Numbered from the stretch's first letter, positions 19,353-31,268 are shown. The stretch is 64,000 nt of DNA from Streptococcus respiraculi (GCF_003595525.1 NZ_CP022680.1:1948001-2012000); one strand, 5' to 3'. Notes: a model not told the origin generated them from the sequence alone. Numbers and translations: made by a program.

Positions 19353-19871
19353 CTACCGTTTCATATCAAAGTCAAAAGCTGCCTCTGATGTATAATGAGG
19401 AGCACTTGAGCGAAGTTCTTCCATATTGACTGTTACTTTTGCTGGAGTCAAGAGCCACATGGTATTTGACACCTTTTTCAAATTGCCTGAAAGGACTGAA
19501 CGGGCTCCATCAAGATAATCGAGACAGCGACGAGCTTGTGTTTCAGACATGTGCTGGAAGTCAATTAAGATACTAGCATCATCGATTAACAATTGGACAA
19601 TCTCTGGTGCATCTTCGTACTTTTTAGGGTACTTAATATCAATCGTTGAGTTTCCAGTAGCCGTCTTCACAACGGATTGTTCTTCTAGCTGTCTGGTAAC
19701 TGGTCTTGCACTTGCTTGAGAACGCGTAAACTTAGCTGGTTCTGTCGGTGTTGGCGTAGGAGCTACTCTCATCTTAGGTCCCTCGTTTTCTAATGCGTAC
19801 GCTTCTTGCTCTCTGTCGTCGTCTATTTCAAAGTAATTAATTATATTTTTAAATGTATCTTTAAAAGCCAC
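19353..19871 (-). CDS. sepF: Cell-division protein SepF
   Basis: FtsZ-bundling membrane anchor of the divisome, 172 residues. A short amphipathic N-terminus (MAFKDTFKNIINYFE) can bind membrane. A variable Pro/Thr linker follows, then the SepF core (about 85-165: IVQLLIDDASILIDFQHMSE, RRCLDYLDGARSVL, WLLTPAKVTV). It is in the usual place between yggS and yggT, 11 bases after yggS. Intact. Confidence 0.94.
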   Translation of the reverse strand: MAFKDTFKNIINYFEIDDDREQEAYALENEGPKMRVAPTPTPTEPAKFTRSQASARPVTRQLEEQSVVKTATGNSTIDIKYPKKYEDAPEIVQLLIDDASILIDFQHMSETQARRCLDYLDGARSVLSGNLKKVSNTMWLLTPAKVTVNMEELRSSAPHYTSEAAFDFDMKR

Positions 19872-19882
19872 GTTTTTCTTCC

Positions 19883-20554
19883 TTATTTAAAAAATGCTGT
19901 CCCGATACGGATAAAGGTTGCTCCGCAAGAAATGGCCTCTGCAAAATCACCACTCATTCCCATACTGAGTTCCGTAAAGGGCATATGGGGTAGATTTCTA
20001 GCCTGCAATTGCTCTCTTATTGACTTTGCCTCTGAGAAAATAGTCATGAGTTCTGTATGACTGGCTTCAAAAGGGGCCATGGTCATCAAGCCGACAATTT
20101 CCACCTTATCAAGGGACGACAATTGTTCCAAGACCTCATCTAGCTCTTCCACAAGAAAGCCGTGTTTGCTTTCTTCCTTAGAAATATTGACTTGCAGGAA
20201 GCACTTCATGGGTTTTTCAGCTCGTTTTTGGATTTCCTGTGCCAGTTTGACCGAATCCAAAGCATGAAAATAATCGACATAATTGATCACATCTTTTACT
20301 TTTCTTCTTTGTAAGCTGCCAATTAAGTGCCAGGTGAGTCCTTGGTCTGACAAGGCTTGGTACTTCTCTAAAAATTTATCTACTCGATTTTCGCCAATAT
20401 GCTGAATTCCAGTAGCAACCAAGTCTTTAGTAATAGAGCTGTCAACATACTTGGTGACAGCTATTACATTGACTAACTCTTGAGAACGATGTGCATGTTT
20501 CTTAGCTTGTTCAATAGCAACAAATACAGCATCTTTATTCTGTTGTAAATTCAT
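19883..20554 (-). CDS. YggS family PLP homeostasis protein
   Basis: Pyridoxal-phosphate-binding alanine-racemase-like barrel protein that affects PLP and amino-acid balance. The 223 residues carry the PLP lysine K35 (NVIAVTKYVD), the conserved HLIGSLQRRK and the phosphate-binding SMGMSGDFAEAI segment near the C-terminus. It starts one base after ftsZ ends, so the two are probably coupled. Normal member of the streptococcal ftsZ-sepF cluster. Confidence 0.92.
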   Translation of the reverse strand: MNLQQNKDAVFVAIEQAKKHAHRSQELVNVIAVTKYVDSSITKDLVATGIQHIGENRVDKFLEKYQALSDQGLTWHLIGSLQRRKVKDVINYVDYFHALDSVKLAQEIQKRAEKPMKCFLQVNISKEESKHGFLVEELDEVLEQLSSLDKVEIVGLMTMAPFEASHTELMTIFSEAKSIREQLQARNLPHMPFTELSMGMSGDFAEAISCGATFIRIGTAFFK

Positions 20555-20555
20555 C

Positions 20556-21788
<1,233 letters not shown>

Positions 21789-23165
21789 TTATTCAAACAT
21801 GCTTCCAAACAATCCACGAATGCGATCTGTGATCTTCACTTTTGACTCGTCCTCTTCTGACTCTGAGTAAGGAACATAAGGCCGTTCTTCAACAGATTCA
21901 GTAACAACTTCCGTTGGTGCTTCTGATTGAACTGGCTGAATAGCTGGACGAACTTTCGGTGCACTCAATGGAATGTCGATTGGTTTTTGTCGAAGTGTAG
22001 CTTCACCGTTCACAGCTGCTTGCGCAATCATTTCAACTTCATCCAAGCTACCAACGTATTCCACTAAGCTAATGACATGAGCAAAGGCTGGGTTGCGGAT
22101 ACCAATCTGATTTGGTACGTATAGTTTGGTATTAACCCCAAAAATCTCTTGGGCAAGTTCTGTAATACCAGGCAATACTGCTACACCACCGACCAAGACG
22201 ATACCCCCTGGCAAATCCAAGGCACGTGTTCGCTCCAAGTCTTGCTTCACACGGGTGAAAATCTGACGAAGGCGGGCAGAAATCACTTCTGACAAGTAGC
22301 GCTCTGTCACTTCGACTGGAGCTGATTCTCCAATCACTTCGACCATGAATTTTTCTTTTTCACTAGCTTCTTGTGGGTAAGCAATTCCGTAATTGAATTT
22401 CAAGCTTTCAGCAATGCTTTGAGAAGTTGTCAGCACCTTAGAAATATCTTTGGTGATGTAATCGCCACCTTCTTGATAGATGTTGGTGTATTGCAATTCT
22501 TGACCACGCATTACTGCAACAGTTGTCTGTCCACCACCAAGGTCAATGACGATGGCACCAAATTCTTTTTCACCTTCGTTGAGAACTGAACGAGCCAATG
22601 AAAGCGGAGAAATCACAACATTTTCTACTTGAACGCCTGCGCGTTCAACGGTCTTACGCAAGTTGTGCAAGATTGTACGCGGACCAGTATAGAGCATGCC
22701 ACGCATCTCTAAACGAATCCCCATCATACCACGAGGGTCTTTGATGCCTTGGAACCCATCTACCACAAACTCTTCTGGTATAAAGGAAATCACTTCACGT
22801 TCTGGAGTCATGCTCTTTGTTAGAGCTGATTTCACAACATTTTGCACATCTACGTCTGTAATTTCTTGTGAATCTGTTGTTACTGGAATCATCCCTTGCG
22901 TAGGCTCGATTTGAAGGAGGTTTGCTGGCAAGCCAACATTTACCTTATCAATCCGAATACCAGCTTTTTCTTCAGCTTGTGCAATCGCTGTTTTAATCGC
23001 TTTTGCTGCGACGTCAATATTGACAATAATTCCATCTTTCACGCCTGAGCTTTTGACATTGCTCACGCCAATCACATTCATTTCGCCTTCTACATACTCT
23101 GCAACCAAGACTTTAACGGAGCTTGTACCGATATCTAATCCCGTAAAAAAGCCATTTCTAGCCAT
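21789..23165 (-). CDS. ftsA: Cell-division protein FtsA
   Basis: Actin-like ATPase that tethers FtsZ to the membrane. The 458 residues include the phosphate-1 loop GLDIGTSSVKVLV near the N-terminus, the phosphate-2 segment AIVIDLGGGQTTVAVM, the adenosine motif GIVLVGGVAVLPGI and a C-terminal amphipathic helix (DRIRGLFGSMFE) that binds membrane. An extended -10 (TGGTATAAT near 23248-23243) upstream suggests a promoter for ftsA-ftsZ in addition to read-through from divIB. Confidence 0.97.
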   Translation of the reverse strand: MARNGFFTGLDIGTSSVKVLVAEYVEGEMNVIGVSNVKSSGVKDGIIVNIDVAAKAIKTAIAQAEEKAGIRIDKVNVGLPANLLQIEPTQGMIPVTTDSQEITDVDVQNVVKSALTKSMTPEREVISFIPEEFVVDGFQGIKDPRGMMGIRLEMRGMLYTGPRTILHNLRKTVERAGVQVENVVISPLSLARSVLNEGEKEFGAIVIDLGGGQTTVAVMRGQELQYTNIYQEGGDYITKDISKVLTTSQSIAESLKFNYGIAYPQEASEKEKFMVEVIGESAPVEVTERYLSEVISARLRQIFTRVKQDLERTRALDLPGGIVLVGGVAVLPGITELAQEIFGVNTKLYVPNQIGIRNPAFAHVISLVEYVGSLDEVEMIAQAAVNGEATLRQKPIDIPLSAPKVRPAIQPVQSEAPTEVVTESVEERPYVPYSESEEDESKVKITDRIRGLFGSMFE

Positions 23166-23300
23166 CTTGTCAGTCCTCTCTTACTTCTCAAACTTTTTAA
23201 GAATTTTTAGTTCAATGTTTTAAATATAATTATTCACTCTTCATTATACCATACAATATTAAAAAATGGTGATAGAAAAGCTTTTTTCTGTTATTTTTTT

Positions 23301-24323
23301 CTATTTTGTATAGCTAAATGCACCGACCTCCATGTCCACGACACTAGGGACAAAAAGTCGCTTGGCTATGTTAGGGTAGTAGGGAAGTTTTGTGTCAATC
23401 TCACTGAGAGGGATAATCAAGGTGTTCCCATCGTGCATGGTCATGGTCAATAAATCCGTAGTTACCTTGCTTGGGGTCAAATCGATACTCTCTATGTTAC
23501 GTACTATTTCGGAATCAATCGTTGCTAATTGTAGTGCAAGTTCCTTAACCAAATCTTTATTTGTTAAGTTAATCAAGGTGTGTTGCTCTGGCAGTGCCTC
23601 TAGTGGCATGGCTGTTTCAGAAATGTTTCCACTCGATAGCACCAAGCGGTATCCATCCTTATCTTTTAGATAGCCAACTTCCGTGAATTCTTCCACATGA
23701 ATCGTGAAACGATTAGGAAATTGGAAGGTCATCTGATCTGATTTAACAACGTTGCTGCTGTGTTTGATGTTGTCTTCAATGTTTTTGGTCTCAAGTAAAG
23801 TTGTCAAGGCGTAGTCCTTACTCGAAATTCTGCTGTAACGAAGAACAGTCTCTGTATCGATCCGCTGATTTCCAACAACTTCAATTTTCTTTTCTTTACT
23901 CAAAGGGCTGATGAAATAGACAGCTAACAAGATCCCCATCATGGCTACCGCAATAATTGGAACAGCTTGTAAGAGGGCCTTGCGGGGAATCGGAGTTCGC
24001 GTTACTACTGGCTTTACTTCTAGATCCTGAGAATGCCTGATACTATTTGCGTCCTTTACCTTCTTGGTTTTTACTTTCTGACTCAACTTAGGAGAATGCG
24101 CCGGGGCTTTTTCTTCTGGCTTTACTTCTTCTTGTTCTGATTCTACCTCTTGTTGGCTCGCCAAATAAGCCTGATGCCGTTCCTTCCATTGAGCAAGAAA
24201 ATCGCTTTCTGCTTCTGGTTCCATCTTGGTCTCAGGTGCTTGTTCTTCTACTTGGCTTTCCGCTTCTTCTTGTAGGTCTTGCGGTTCCTGTGTGACTTCT
24301 TCCAAGGAGTCCTTTTCCGTCAT
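23301..24323 (-). CDS. divIB: Cell-division protein DivIB/FtsQ
   Basis: Bitopic divisome protein, 340 residues. It has a long acidic, Glu/Gln-rich cytoplasmic N-terminus (1-120), one membrane segment (about 122-143, AVPIIAVAMMGILLAVYFIS), a POTRA domain (KIEVVGNQRIDTETVLRYSR) and the beta domain. It follows murG by one base, the standard murD-murG-divIB order. No anomaly. Confidence 0.94.
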   Translation of the reverse strand: MTEKDSLEEVTQEPQDLQEEAESQVEEQAPETKMEPEAESDFLAQWKERHQAYLASQQEVESEQEEVKPEEKAPAHSPKLSQKVKTKKVKDANSIRHSQDLEVKPVVTRTPIPRKALLQAVPIIAVAMMGILLAVYFISPLSKEKKIEVVGNQRIDTETVLRYSRISSKDYALTTLLETKNIEDNIKHSSNVVKSDQMTFQFPNRFTIHVEEFTEVGYLKDKDGYRLVLSSGNISETAMPLEALPEQHTLINLTNKDLVKELALQLATIDSEIVRNIESIDLTPSKVTTDLLTMTMHDGNTLIIPLSEIDTKLPYYPNIAKRLFVPSVVDMEVGAFSYTK

Positions 24324-24324
24324 T

Positions 24325-25392
24325 CTACGCCTTTCTTTCTATATCTTCTTTCAGCAATTGATAAAAATGATCCAGTGTTTGAATCTCAGTCGAATGTGCC
24401 ATGTTCTCGATATAGCCTTCTTTTTCTGCCAATAACTGCTCTACTGTCGCCACTAAAGTATCAAAGGCAAGCTCGTCTTCATCTAACTGCTTGGCATAGC
24501 CTTTTTCTTCAAAATAACGGGCATTTTCCAGCTGATCGCCACGACTGGCCTTACGACCTAGAGGAACAATCAGATGCAGTTTTTGCATAGCAACCAGCTC
24601 AAAAATAGTATTGGAGCCACCACGAGTGATGACCACATCAGCCTCATTCATCAAGGGTTGATACAAATCTGTTACGTAATCTACACGGTATAGTCTCGGC
24701 GATAAGTGATTGAGACTACTATCTCCTGTTAGATTGATGATATTAAATCGCTCCGTCAATGCTGTTTGATACTGGCTAATCAGGTCATTAAAGACCTTAG
24801 CCCCACCTGATCCCCCCACAAAGAGCAAGGTTGGCAGGTTTTCATCGAGCTGGCTGATAATTTCAGGGAGCTGAATCAGAGTTACGTTTTTGGCTGTTGC
24901 TACTTTGGTCACGGCCCCCACATGCTTGACTTTTACTAAGTCACTACTTTGCTCAAAAGTACTGTACATGGTGGTCGCAAATTTGTAGGCGATTTTATTG
25001 GCCAAGCCCATGGACAAGTCCGACTCATGGATAAAGACAGGAATGCCTAATACACGCGAGGCAATGACAGGTGGCACCGACACAAAGCCACCTTTTGAAA
25101 AGAGGGCTTGTGGGCGGATAGATAATAAAATAGCAATCGATTGGACAATGCCCCAGACTACCTTAAAAACGTCTAGGAGATTTTGCCAGGAAAAATAACG
25201 ACGCAATTTCCCCGTTGCAATCCCATGAAACTGAACATCTAGTCCTGACTGGATGAGCTGTTGGTATTCAATTCCCTTGCGATCACCGATATAGTGTACT
25301 TCCCATCCGTCCTTGAGAAATCGTGGAATCAACAGGAGATTCAAGGTTACATGACCGACTGTTCCACCCCCTGTAAAGACTATTTTTTTCAT
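24325..25392 (-). CDS. murG: UDP-GlcNAc--MurNAc-pentapeptide transferase MurG
   Basis: GT-B glycosyltransferase at the inner membrane face. It adds GlcNAc to lipid I to form lipid II. The 355 residues show the N-terminal glycine loop FTGGGTVGH, the membrane-facing hydrophobic patch near 70-95, the second glycine-rich loop [13 protein letters not shown] and [20 protein letters not shown] for the UDP moiety. It sits four bases after murD and one base before divIB. Confidence 0.96.
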   Translation of the reverse strand: MKKIVFTGGGTVGHVTLNLLLIPRFLKDGWEVHYIGDRKGIEYQQLIQSGLDVQFHGIATGKLRRYFSWQNLLDVFKVVWGIVQSIAILLSIRPQALFSKGGFVSVPPVIASRVLGIPVFIHESDLSMGLANKIAYKFATTMYSTFEQSSDLVKVKHVGAVTKVATAKNVTLIQLPEIISQLDENLPTLLFVGGSGGAKVFNDLISQYQTALTERFNIINLTGDSSLNHLSPRLYRVDYVTDLYQPLMNEADVVITRGGSNTIFELVAMQKLHLIVPLGRKASRGDQLENARYFEEKGYAKQLDEDELAFDTLVATVEQLLAEKEGYIENMAHSTEIQTLDHFYQLLKEDIERKA

Positions 25393-25395
25393 ACA

Positions 25396-26754
25396 TTATC
25401 TCTTTCTCTTCAATTCCTCAATGGTCTTAAGGAAACTATCACCACGGACCTCAAAGTTGGCATACATATCCCAGCTGGCATTGGCAGGGCTTAGTAAAAC
25501 AATATTTCCTGCGGTAGCCAGTTGATAGGCTTTTCTCGTTGCGTCTGCGACATCTTGGGCATCTATATACGACACTCCAGCCTTATCCGCTGCACGTTTC
25601 ACACGAGGGGCAGACTCACCTAGAACAACCATGTGTTTTAAGCCTACTAAATCTGGTACTAACTCGTCAAATTCATTGCCACGGTCAAGTCCACCCGCAA
25701 TCAAGATGACCTTGCTATTGTCGAAACCAGACAGGGCTTTTTGGGTTGCTAAAATATTGGTTGACTTGCTGTCATTGTAGAAAGTCACTCCCTCTAGCTG
25801 ACCTGCGTGTTGCAGACGGTGCTTCACTCCGCCAAAGGTTGACAGGGCTTCTTGAATAGCTTGATTGTCCACTCCCATAATCTTTGCAACCGCAATTGTC
25901 GCAAGCGCATTTTCAACATTGTGGCTACCTGGTACACCGATCTCGCTTGCCGCCATGATACGCTCCCCTTTAAAGTAGAGCTGGCCGTCTAAAAGATAGG
26001 CTCCATCAACCGTTTCTTGTGTTGAAATAGGTATCACTTGGGCCTTGGTCTTACTAGCCAACGAAGCCGCAATTTCCTGATTCATATTGAGGATAACCAT
26101 ATCATCTGCTGTCATCTCTTCTTGAATCCGCCACTTGGCTGCCACGTATTCTTCAAAAGAGCCATGGTAGTCGATATGAGTCGGCATCAGATTGGTAATG
26201 ACTGCGATATGGGGACGAAAGGTTTCTGTTCCCATGAGTTGGAAAGAGGACAATTCCATAACGAGAACATCCTCTTTAGTCGCTTCTTGGGCAACAGATG
26301 AGGCTGGAAAGCCAATGTTTCCACAGAGCTTAGCTGGTCGTTGCCCCTGATTGAGGACTTCAGCAATCATGGTTGTGGTCGTTGTTTTTCCATTTGAACC
26401 AGTAATACCAATGATTGGTGCTTCTGAAATCAGATAAGCCAACTCCACCTCTGTCCAGACAGGAATGCCTTTTTGAAGTGCTTTTTCAACCATAGGATTA
26501 TCATATCGAATTCCTGGATTTTTCACCAAAAGAGCAAAGTCTTCATCTAATAATTCCAAGGGATGGCTACCGCATATCACACGGATTCCTGCTTCTAAGA
26601 GAGCTTGGGCTGTTGGATTTTCCTCAAAAGGTTTTCCGTCATTAACCGTGACAATAGCGCCCAAGCGATCGAGCAGACGCGCCGCTGCCTCACCTGACTT
26701 GGCAAGGCCTAGAACCAATACTTTTTTGTTTTCAAATTGTTTTACGTGCTTCAT
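25396..26754 (-). CDS. murD: UDP-N-acetylmuramoylalanine--D-glutamate ligase MurD
   Basis: ATP-dependent cytosolic ligase that adds D-Glu to UDP-MurNAc-L-Ala. The 452 residues contain the ATP loop [19 protein letters not shown], the middle Mur-ligase region ([20 protein letters not shown]) and [16 protein letters not shown]. It is the first gene of the murD-murG-divIB run; the promoter is at about 26816-26788. No defect seen. Confidence 0.96.
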   Translation of the reverse strand: MKHVKQFENKKVLVLGLAKSGEAAARLLDRLGAIVTVNDGKPFEENPTAQALLEAGIRVICGSHPLELLDEDFALLVKNPGIRYDNPMVEKALQKGIPVWTEVELAYLISEAPIIGITGSNGKTTTTTMIAEVLNQGQRPAKLCGNIGFPASSVAQEATKEDVLVMELSSFQLMGTETFRPHIAVITNLMPTHIDYHGSFEEYVAAKWRIQEEMTADDMVILNMNQEIAASLASKTKAQVIPISTQETVDGAYLLDGQLYFKGERIMAASEIGVPGSHNVENALATIAVAKIMGVDNQAIQEALSTFGGVKHRLQHAGQLEGVTFYNDSKSTNILATQKALSGFDNSKVILIAGGLDRGNEFDELVPDLVGLKHMVVLGESAPRVKRAADKAGVSYIDAQDVADATRKAYQLATAGNIVLLSPANASWDMYANFEVRGDSFLKTIEELKRKR

Positions 26755-26787
26755 CTTGATACCATACTTTCTATACCTAGCCTATCT

Positions 26788-26816
26788 ATTTTACCTTGAA
26801 TGCGCTCCTTTTTCAA
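26788..26816 (-). promoter_or_regulatory. murD promoter
   Basis: Minus strand TTGAAA (26816-26811), a 17-base spacer and TAAAAT (26793-26788), about 30 bases upstream of the murD start. Confidence 0.65.
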
Positions 26817-26825
26817 GCGAAAGTA

Positions 26826-26861
26826 AAGAGGCTAGAGAAAATTTCCCTAGCCTCTTTGTTC
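26826..26861 (-). terminator. Terminator of typA-DUF3165 unit
   Basis: AAAGAGGCTAG stem and CTAGCCTCTTT with a T-run on the minus strand, downstream of the DUF3165 gene and upstream of the murD promoter. Confidence 0.8.
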
Positions 26862-26890
26862 TCTTGTTTAAAGAACTTCATACACCTTGT

Positions 26891-27172
26891 CTACCGATAC
26901 CGATAGGGCCTTCTCTTTGGACCTACTGTTTTATCTGGCCTATCCAAGAAATAAATATCGCGCATGGCCCATAGCCCAACCACAACCATTCCGATAACGA
27001 GCCACATCTCTGGTGGAGATTGTAACACTTTCAAAAAGCCCAGTAGTAAAGCAATCAAGAGTCCAACCACAATAAAGACTGCCGCCACCACATTCATAGT
27101 GCCCTTGATATTGCTCGGTGCGGCGAAAATATAGAATAGTACCAACATAATGGCAACAATCAGATAAAACAT
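26891..27172 (-). CDS. DUF3165 family small membrane protein
   Basis: A 93-residue membrane protein with three predicted membrane segments (about 2-18, 26-48, 57-72) and a basic C-terminal tail (KRRPYRYR) likely facing the cytosol. Size, layout and location downstream of typA fit the DUF3165 family of streptococci, whose function is unknown. It starts four bases after typA and shares its terminator. Confidence 0.75.
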   Translation of the reverse strand: MFYLIVAIMLVLFYIFAAPSNIKGTMNVVAAVFIVVGLLIALLLGFLKVLQSPPEMWLVIGMVVVGLWAMRDIYFLDRPDKTVGPKRRPYRYR

Positions 27173-27176
27173 AGGC

Positions 27177-29027
27177 TTAGCCCTCTTCGGCTGCTAATTT
27201 TTTCTTCTTAGCGGCTTTGTCACGTTCCGCTTTATTTAAAATTTGTTTGCGTAGACGGATAGATTCTGGTGTAACTTCCATGTACTCATCGTCATTCAAG
27301 AATTCAAGCGATTCTTCCAAAGTCAAGATGCGCGGTGTTTTAATCACGGCTGTTTGGTCCTTGGTTGCTGAACGCACGTTGGTCATAGCTTTGGCTGTCG
27401 TGATGTTCACTGTCAAGTCGTTTTCACGAGAATTTTCCCCGATAATCATTCCCTCATATACTTCTGTACCTGGGTTAACGAAAATCGTTCCACGTTCTTC
27501 AATCCGCATGATAGAGTAAGTGGTTGCTTTTCCTGCATCAATTGAAACCAAGGCGCCACGGTGACGACCACCAATTTCACCTGGAACGACTGGAAGGTAT
27601 TGGTCAAAGGTATGATTCATGATTCCATAACCACGAGTCATTGAAAGGAATTCGGTTGAATAGCCAATCAAACCACGAGCTGGTACAAGAAAGACCAAAC
27701 GTGTCTGACCATTTCCCGTTGCCTGCATATCAAGCATTTCACCCTTACGCTCAGAAAGACTTTGGATAACAGAGCCTTGATATTCTTCAGGAGTGTCAAT
27801 TTGTACGCGCTCAAATGGCTCCATTTTCACACCGTCTACTTCCTTGATGATAACTTCTGGACGTGATACTTGAAGCTCATAACCTTCACGACGCATAGTT
27901 TCAATCAAGATAGACAAGTGCAATTCACCACGGCCTGATACCGTCCATTTATCTGGTGAGTCTGTTGCATCAACCCGAAGCGATACGTCTGTTTGCAACT
28001 CTGCTAAAAGACGTTCTTCGACCTTACGAGAGGTGATCCATTTCCCTTCACGACCTGCAAATGGTGAGTTATTCACAAGGAAGGTCATTTGAAGGGTTGG
28101 CTCATCGATACGAAGCACTGGTAGCGGCTCAATGACATCTGTAGGTGTCACAGTTTCTCCAACGAAGATGTCTTCCATACCAGAAACAGCAATCAAGTCT
28201 CCTGCTTTTGCTTCTTGGATTTCCTTACGTTCAAGACCGAAGAAACCAAAGAGTTTTGTGACGCGGAAGTTTTTCGTTGTCCCGTCTAATTTTGAAAGGG
28301 TTACTTGGTCACCAACTTTCACTGTTCCACGGAATACACGCCCAATACCAATACGGCCGACGAAATCATTATAGTCCAAAAGCGACACTTGGAATTGCAA
28401 TGGCTCATCTGAGTTGTCCACTGGAGCTGGAATATGCTCGATAATGGTATCAAAAATTGGAGCCATGGTTTCTTCTTGATCTGCTGGATTATCAGAAAGA
28501 GACGATGTTCCATTGATAGCCGATGCGTAGACTACTGGGAATTCCAACTGGTCATCATCTGCACCCAACTCGATAAAGAGTTCTAAGACTTCGTCCACAA
28601 CTTCTGCTGGACGAGCTGACGGTTTGTCGATTTTGTTGACCACGACGATTGGGGTCAAGTTTTGCTCCAAGGCTTTTTTCAATACAAAACGCGTTTGTGG
28701 CATGGTTCCTTCATAGGCATCGACCACAAGGACAACCCCGTCAACCATTTTCATAATCCGCTCTACTTCTCCACCGAAGTCCGCATGTCCTGGTGTGTCC
28801 ATGATGTTGATCCGAGTTCCGTTATAGGCAACCGCTGTATTTTTTGCAAGGATGGTAATTCCACGCTCTTTTTCAATATCGTTTGAATCCATTGCGCGCT
28901 CATCTAACTGTGTACGCTCATCAAGCGTTTGAGATTGCTTGAGCAACTCATCCACCAAGGTCGTTTTCCCGTGGTCAACGTGAGCGATGATCGCGACATT
29001 ACGAATATCATTTCTTAAATTTGTCAT
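27177..29027 (-). CDS. typA: Ribosome-associated GTPase TypA/BipA
   Basis: Translational GTPase that helps 50S assembly and stress adaptation. The 616 residues show G1 [16 protein letters not shown]2/G3 ([27 protein letters not shown]), G4 [13 protein letters not shown]-like domains III and V, and the BipA-specific C-terminal domain with [16 protein letters not shown]. It is preceded by an extended -10 (TGATATACT). Intact and of standard length. Confidence 0.96.
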   Translation of the reverse strand: MTNLRNDIRNVAIIAHVDHGKTTLVDELLKQSQTLDERTQLDERAMDSNDIEKERGITILAKNTAVAYNGTRINIMDTPGHADFGGEVERIMKMVDGVVLVVDAYEGTMPQTRFVLKKALEQNLTPIVVVNKIDKPSARPAEVVDEVLELFIELGADDDQLEFPVVYASAINGTSSLSDNPADQEETMAPIFDTIIEHIPAPVDNSDEPLQFQVSLLDYNDFVGRIGIGRVFRGTVKVGDQVTLSKLDGTTKNFRVTKLFGFFGLERKEIQEAKAGDLIAVSGMEDIFVGETVTPTDVIEPLPVLRIDEPTLQMTFLVNNSPFAGREGKWITSRKVEERLLAELQTDVSLRVDATDSPDKWTVSGRGELHLSILIETMRREGYELQVSRPEVIIKEVDGVKMEPFERVQIDTPEEYQGSVIQSLSERKGEMLDMQATGNGQTRLVFLVPARGLIGYSTEFLSMTRGYGIMNHTFDQYLPVVPGEIGGRHRGALVSIDAGKATTYSIMRIEERGTIFVNPGTEVYEGMIIGENSRENDLTVNITTAKAMTNVRSATKDQTAVIKTPRILTLEESLEFLNDDEYMEVTPESIRLRKQILNKAERDKAAKKKKLAAEEG

Positions 29028-29163
29028 ATCTGCCTCTACTTTGTTTAGTTTAACTAAAAAAGTATATCACAGATTTCCATAAAAAGCACTGATAAGCTGA
29101 TTGTAAATGTTTTCAGATAGGGATTTGAAAATAGTACATCCATTCCTGTCTTCTTTTGCAGTT

Positions 29164-29202
29164 TGGAAAACGCTTTTATTCAGTTTATTTTTATGCTATA
29201 CT
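29164..29202 (+). promoter_or_regulatory. Promoter with possible cre site before the secreted protein
   Basis: Extended -10 TGCTATACT (TATACT 29197-29202). TGGAAAACGCTTTTA (29164-29178) resembles a catabolite-responsive element and overlaps the -35 region; it departs from consensus at one or two positions, so CcpA control is only a suggestion. Confidence 0.4.
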
Positions 29203-29237
29203 AATCTCATAAATGAGAAAGAAAAAAGGAGAACCTG

Positions 29238-29922
29238 ATGAAAAAGAGACTGTCTTTATTTCTAGTCGCTGTCTGCAGTAGCCTTGCATTATTTGGTTTT
29301 ACTCATGTAAAAGCAGATACTCCTATCTATCGTCTTTATAACCGTACGAATGGGGGAGCTCCTCTATACGACATCTGAAAACGAAAAAGATGTTTTATTT
29401 AAACAACATGGTTGGGGATATGAAGGTATTGCTTGGAATGCTCCTGATTCTGGAACTCCTGTTTATCGCCTTTACAACGCTGGTTTACAAAATCATCTCT
29501 ATACTTCAGATGTCAATGAAGTACAGACCCTAATCCGTAAGCATGGTTGGACTGCTGATAATAATGGTCAGCCCGTCTTTTACTCTGGTGGTTCTGCGCC
29601 AATCTACCGGGTCTACAACTTTAAATTAAGAGGCCTACATCATTGGACAACCGACGCTAATGAGTACTCTATCCTCCCGAGACATGGCTGGCAACAAGAA
29701 GGGGTTAAGTTCTACGCCAATTCCTTAGGAGCACCACTCCAAACTCAATATGCTACACCAGCACCAACGCCAAAACGGCCAAGCGCAGGAACAGGCGCAA
29801 ACGCGTCTTACTATCCAAATTGTGCAGCAGTCAGAGCCGCTGGTAAAGCCCCTATTTATAAAGGTCAACCCGGTTACGGACCCCATCTAGATCGAGACGG
29901 AGACGGTGTTGCCTACGAGTAA
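29238..29922 (+). pseudogene. Secreted protein with DUF5648-type repeats and Excalibur domain, frameshifted
   Basis: The ATG at 29238 (ribosome site AAGGAG) opens a signal peptide, MKKRLSLFLVAVCSSLALFG...VKA, then DTPIYRLYNRTNGG, and stops at 29376-29378. The adjacent frame from 29350 continues without a break for about 190 codons: LLYTTSENEKDVLFKQHGW, two more YRLYNxxLxxHLYTSD-like repeats, a Pro/Thr linker and an Excalibur calcium-binding end (DRDGDGVAYE). One base removed from the G5 run at 29352-29356 joins the frames as YNRTNGELLYTTS. The protein is therefore broken in this sequence, or phase-variable by slippage, or the run has a sequencing error. It stands alone. Confidence 0.85.
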
Positions 29923-29940
29923 AATCAGCAATAACTAAAA

Positions 29941-30216
29941 AGGGAGTAAAGCTCGATCGCCATTGTATAGAAATCGATTTTGTCAATTTTACTGGCTCAT
30001 TTCTAGGTTCGGTACCAATAGTCACTCCCCTGACTATTGATATAGTGAATTGAATAAAGGTTAGGACATCGTTAAGTCACTTTGATGAACGCTAGTTCTA
30101 GCTGCAATTCCTTACCTTGTCTATTTCTTTCTCAATCCACTATATATGTCATATGTCAAACTGTTAAAACTACAAAATATGGGGCCACGGACTTTTGTCT
30201 CAGCCTAATATACGTC
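29941..30216. repeat. Intergenic repeat family B, copy interrupted by a MITE
   Basis: In reverse complement this stretch follows the copy at 12854-13004: GGCTGAGACAAAA, AACAGTTTGACATAT, then an interruption, then TCAATAGTCAGGGGAGTGAC, CCTAGAAATGAG and GACAAAATCGATTTCT. The interruption is the MITE at 30041-30144. One inverted end (TTTTGTCTCA, about 30194-30203) is preserved; the other is degenerate. Confidence 0.75.
30041..30144. repeat. Palindromic MITE-like element, copy 3, nested in repeat B (104 bp)
   Basis: Ends TATAGTGAATTGA and TCAATCCACTATA are inverted repeats (12 of 13). The reverse-complemented core shares TAGAACT, GTTCATCAA and TTAAC with copy 2. It sits at the TATA of the GTATATCAATAG context of family B, consistent with insertion at TA. 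Confidence 0.75.
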
Positions 30217-30229
30217 AAACTATCAAAGA

Positions 30230-30267
30230 AACGAGCCTAGGCACTTTTTGCCTAGGCTCGTTTTTTT
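30230..30267. terminator. Terminator between secreted protein and asnA
   Basis: AACGAGCCTAGGC ... GCCTAGGCTCGTT, a 13-bp stem with a T7 run on the plus strand. On the minus strand, downstream of asnA, a weaker TTTCTTT tract follows. Confidence 0.8.
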
Positions 30268-30275
30268 CACTTTTC

Positions 30276-31268
30276 TTACAAGATATTCTCAAAGGTATCA
30301 CGGACGTCTTGTGGCCAGACGCTGGATTGGACTTCGCCGATGTGCTTTTTGCGGAGCAGGAACATGGCAAGGCGTGATTGGCCAATTCCCCCACCGATTG
30401 AAAGCGGGAAGAGACCGTTTAGGAGGGCCTTATGCCATTCAAATTCCAGTCGATCTTCATCACCTGTAATAGCTACCTGACGTTTTAGGGCTTCTTCATC
30501 AACCCGAATCCCCATAGAGGACAATTCAAAGGCGGATTGCAACTGCTCATTCCAAACTAGAATGTCACCATTCAGTCCCTTAAAGCCATTTTCAGACGGC
30601 GTTGTCCAGTCATCGTAGTCCGGCGCTCTGCCGTCATGTGGTTTGCCGTCTGGTAACTCTCCACCAATTCCAATCAGGAAAACAGCTCCATACTCTTTTG
30701 CAATGGCGTTTTCTCGCTCTTTTGGTGTCAAATCTGGATAGTGCTCTGCCAATTCTTCCGAATGAATAAAGGTAATTTGCTTAGGCAGTACCGCTTCAAT
30801 ATCATAGCGAGCTTCAACAGCTAGTTCAGTTAATCGAATGGCCTTATAAATCAGCTCGACCGTCTCTTTCAAATAGGCGAGATTGCGTCTGCCGTCTGGA
30901 ATCACCTTTTCCCAGTCCCATTGGTCTACATAGACTGAGTGAATCGGGTCAAGCGAGTCTTCATCTGGACGAAGCGCCTTCATGTGGACAAACAAGCCCT
31001 CCCCTTCATTGAAGCCAAAACGAGCCAAGGTATGGCGTTTCCATTTGGCTAAGGAATGGACCACCTCATAGGTCGCATCGGGAATCAACTTGACATTGAC
31101 GGTCACCGCGTTTTCAACCCCTGAAAGATTGTCCTGCATCCCGTCTCCAACACGACTCAAAATCGGCCCTTGTACTTCTACAATTTCCAACTTGTCCTTT
31201 AAATATTGGGTAAAGGTATTTTTGACAAAGGAAATTTCTTCTTGCTGGTGGATAAAACTCTTCTTCAT
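30276..31268 (-). CDS. asnA: Aspartate--ammonia ligase (asparagine synthetase A)
   Basis: Cytosolic enzyme making asparagine from aspartate, ammonia and ATP. The 330 residues are the normal AsnA length, with the class II aaRS-like core ([46 protein letters not shown], and the C-terminal [21 protein letters not shown]). Single gene with ribosome site GGAGG before the ATG. Confidence 0.96.
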   Translation of the reverse strand: MKKSFIHQQEEISFVKNTFTQYLKDKLEIVEVQGPILSRVGDGMQDNLSGVENAVTVNVKLIPDATYEVVHSLAKWKRHTLARFGFNEGEGLFVHMKALRPDEDSLDPIHSVYVDQWDWEKVIPDGRRNLAYLKETVELIYKAIRLTELAVEARYDIEAVLPKQITFIHSEELAEHYPDLTPKERENAIAKEYGAVFLIGIGGELPDGKPHDGRAPDYDDWTTPSENGFKGLNGDILVWNEQLQSAFELSSMGIRVDEEALKRQVAITGDEDRLEFEWHKALLNGLFPLSIGGGIGQSRLAMFLLRKKHIGEVQSSVWPQDVRDTFENIL

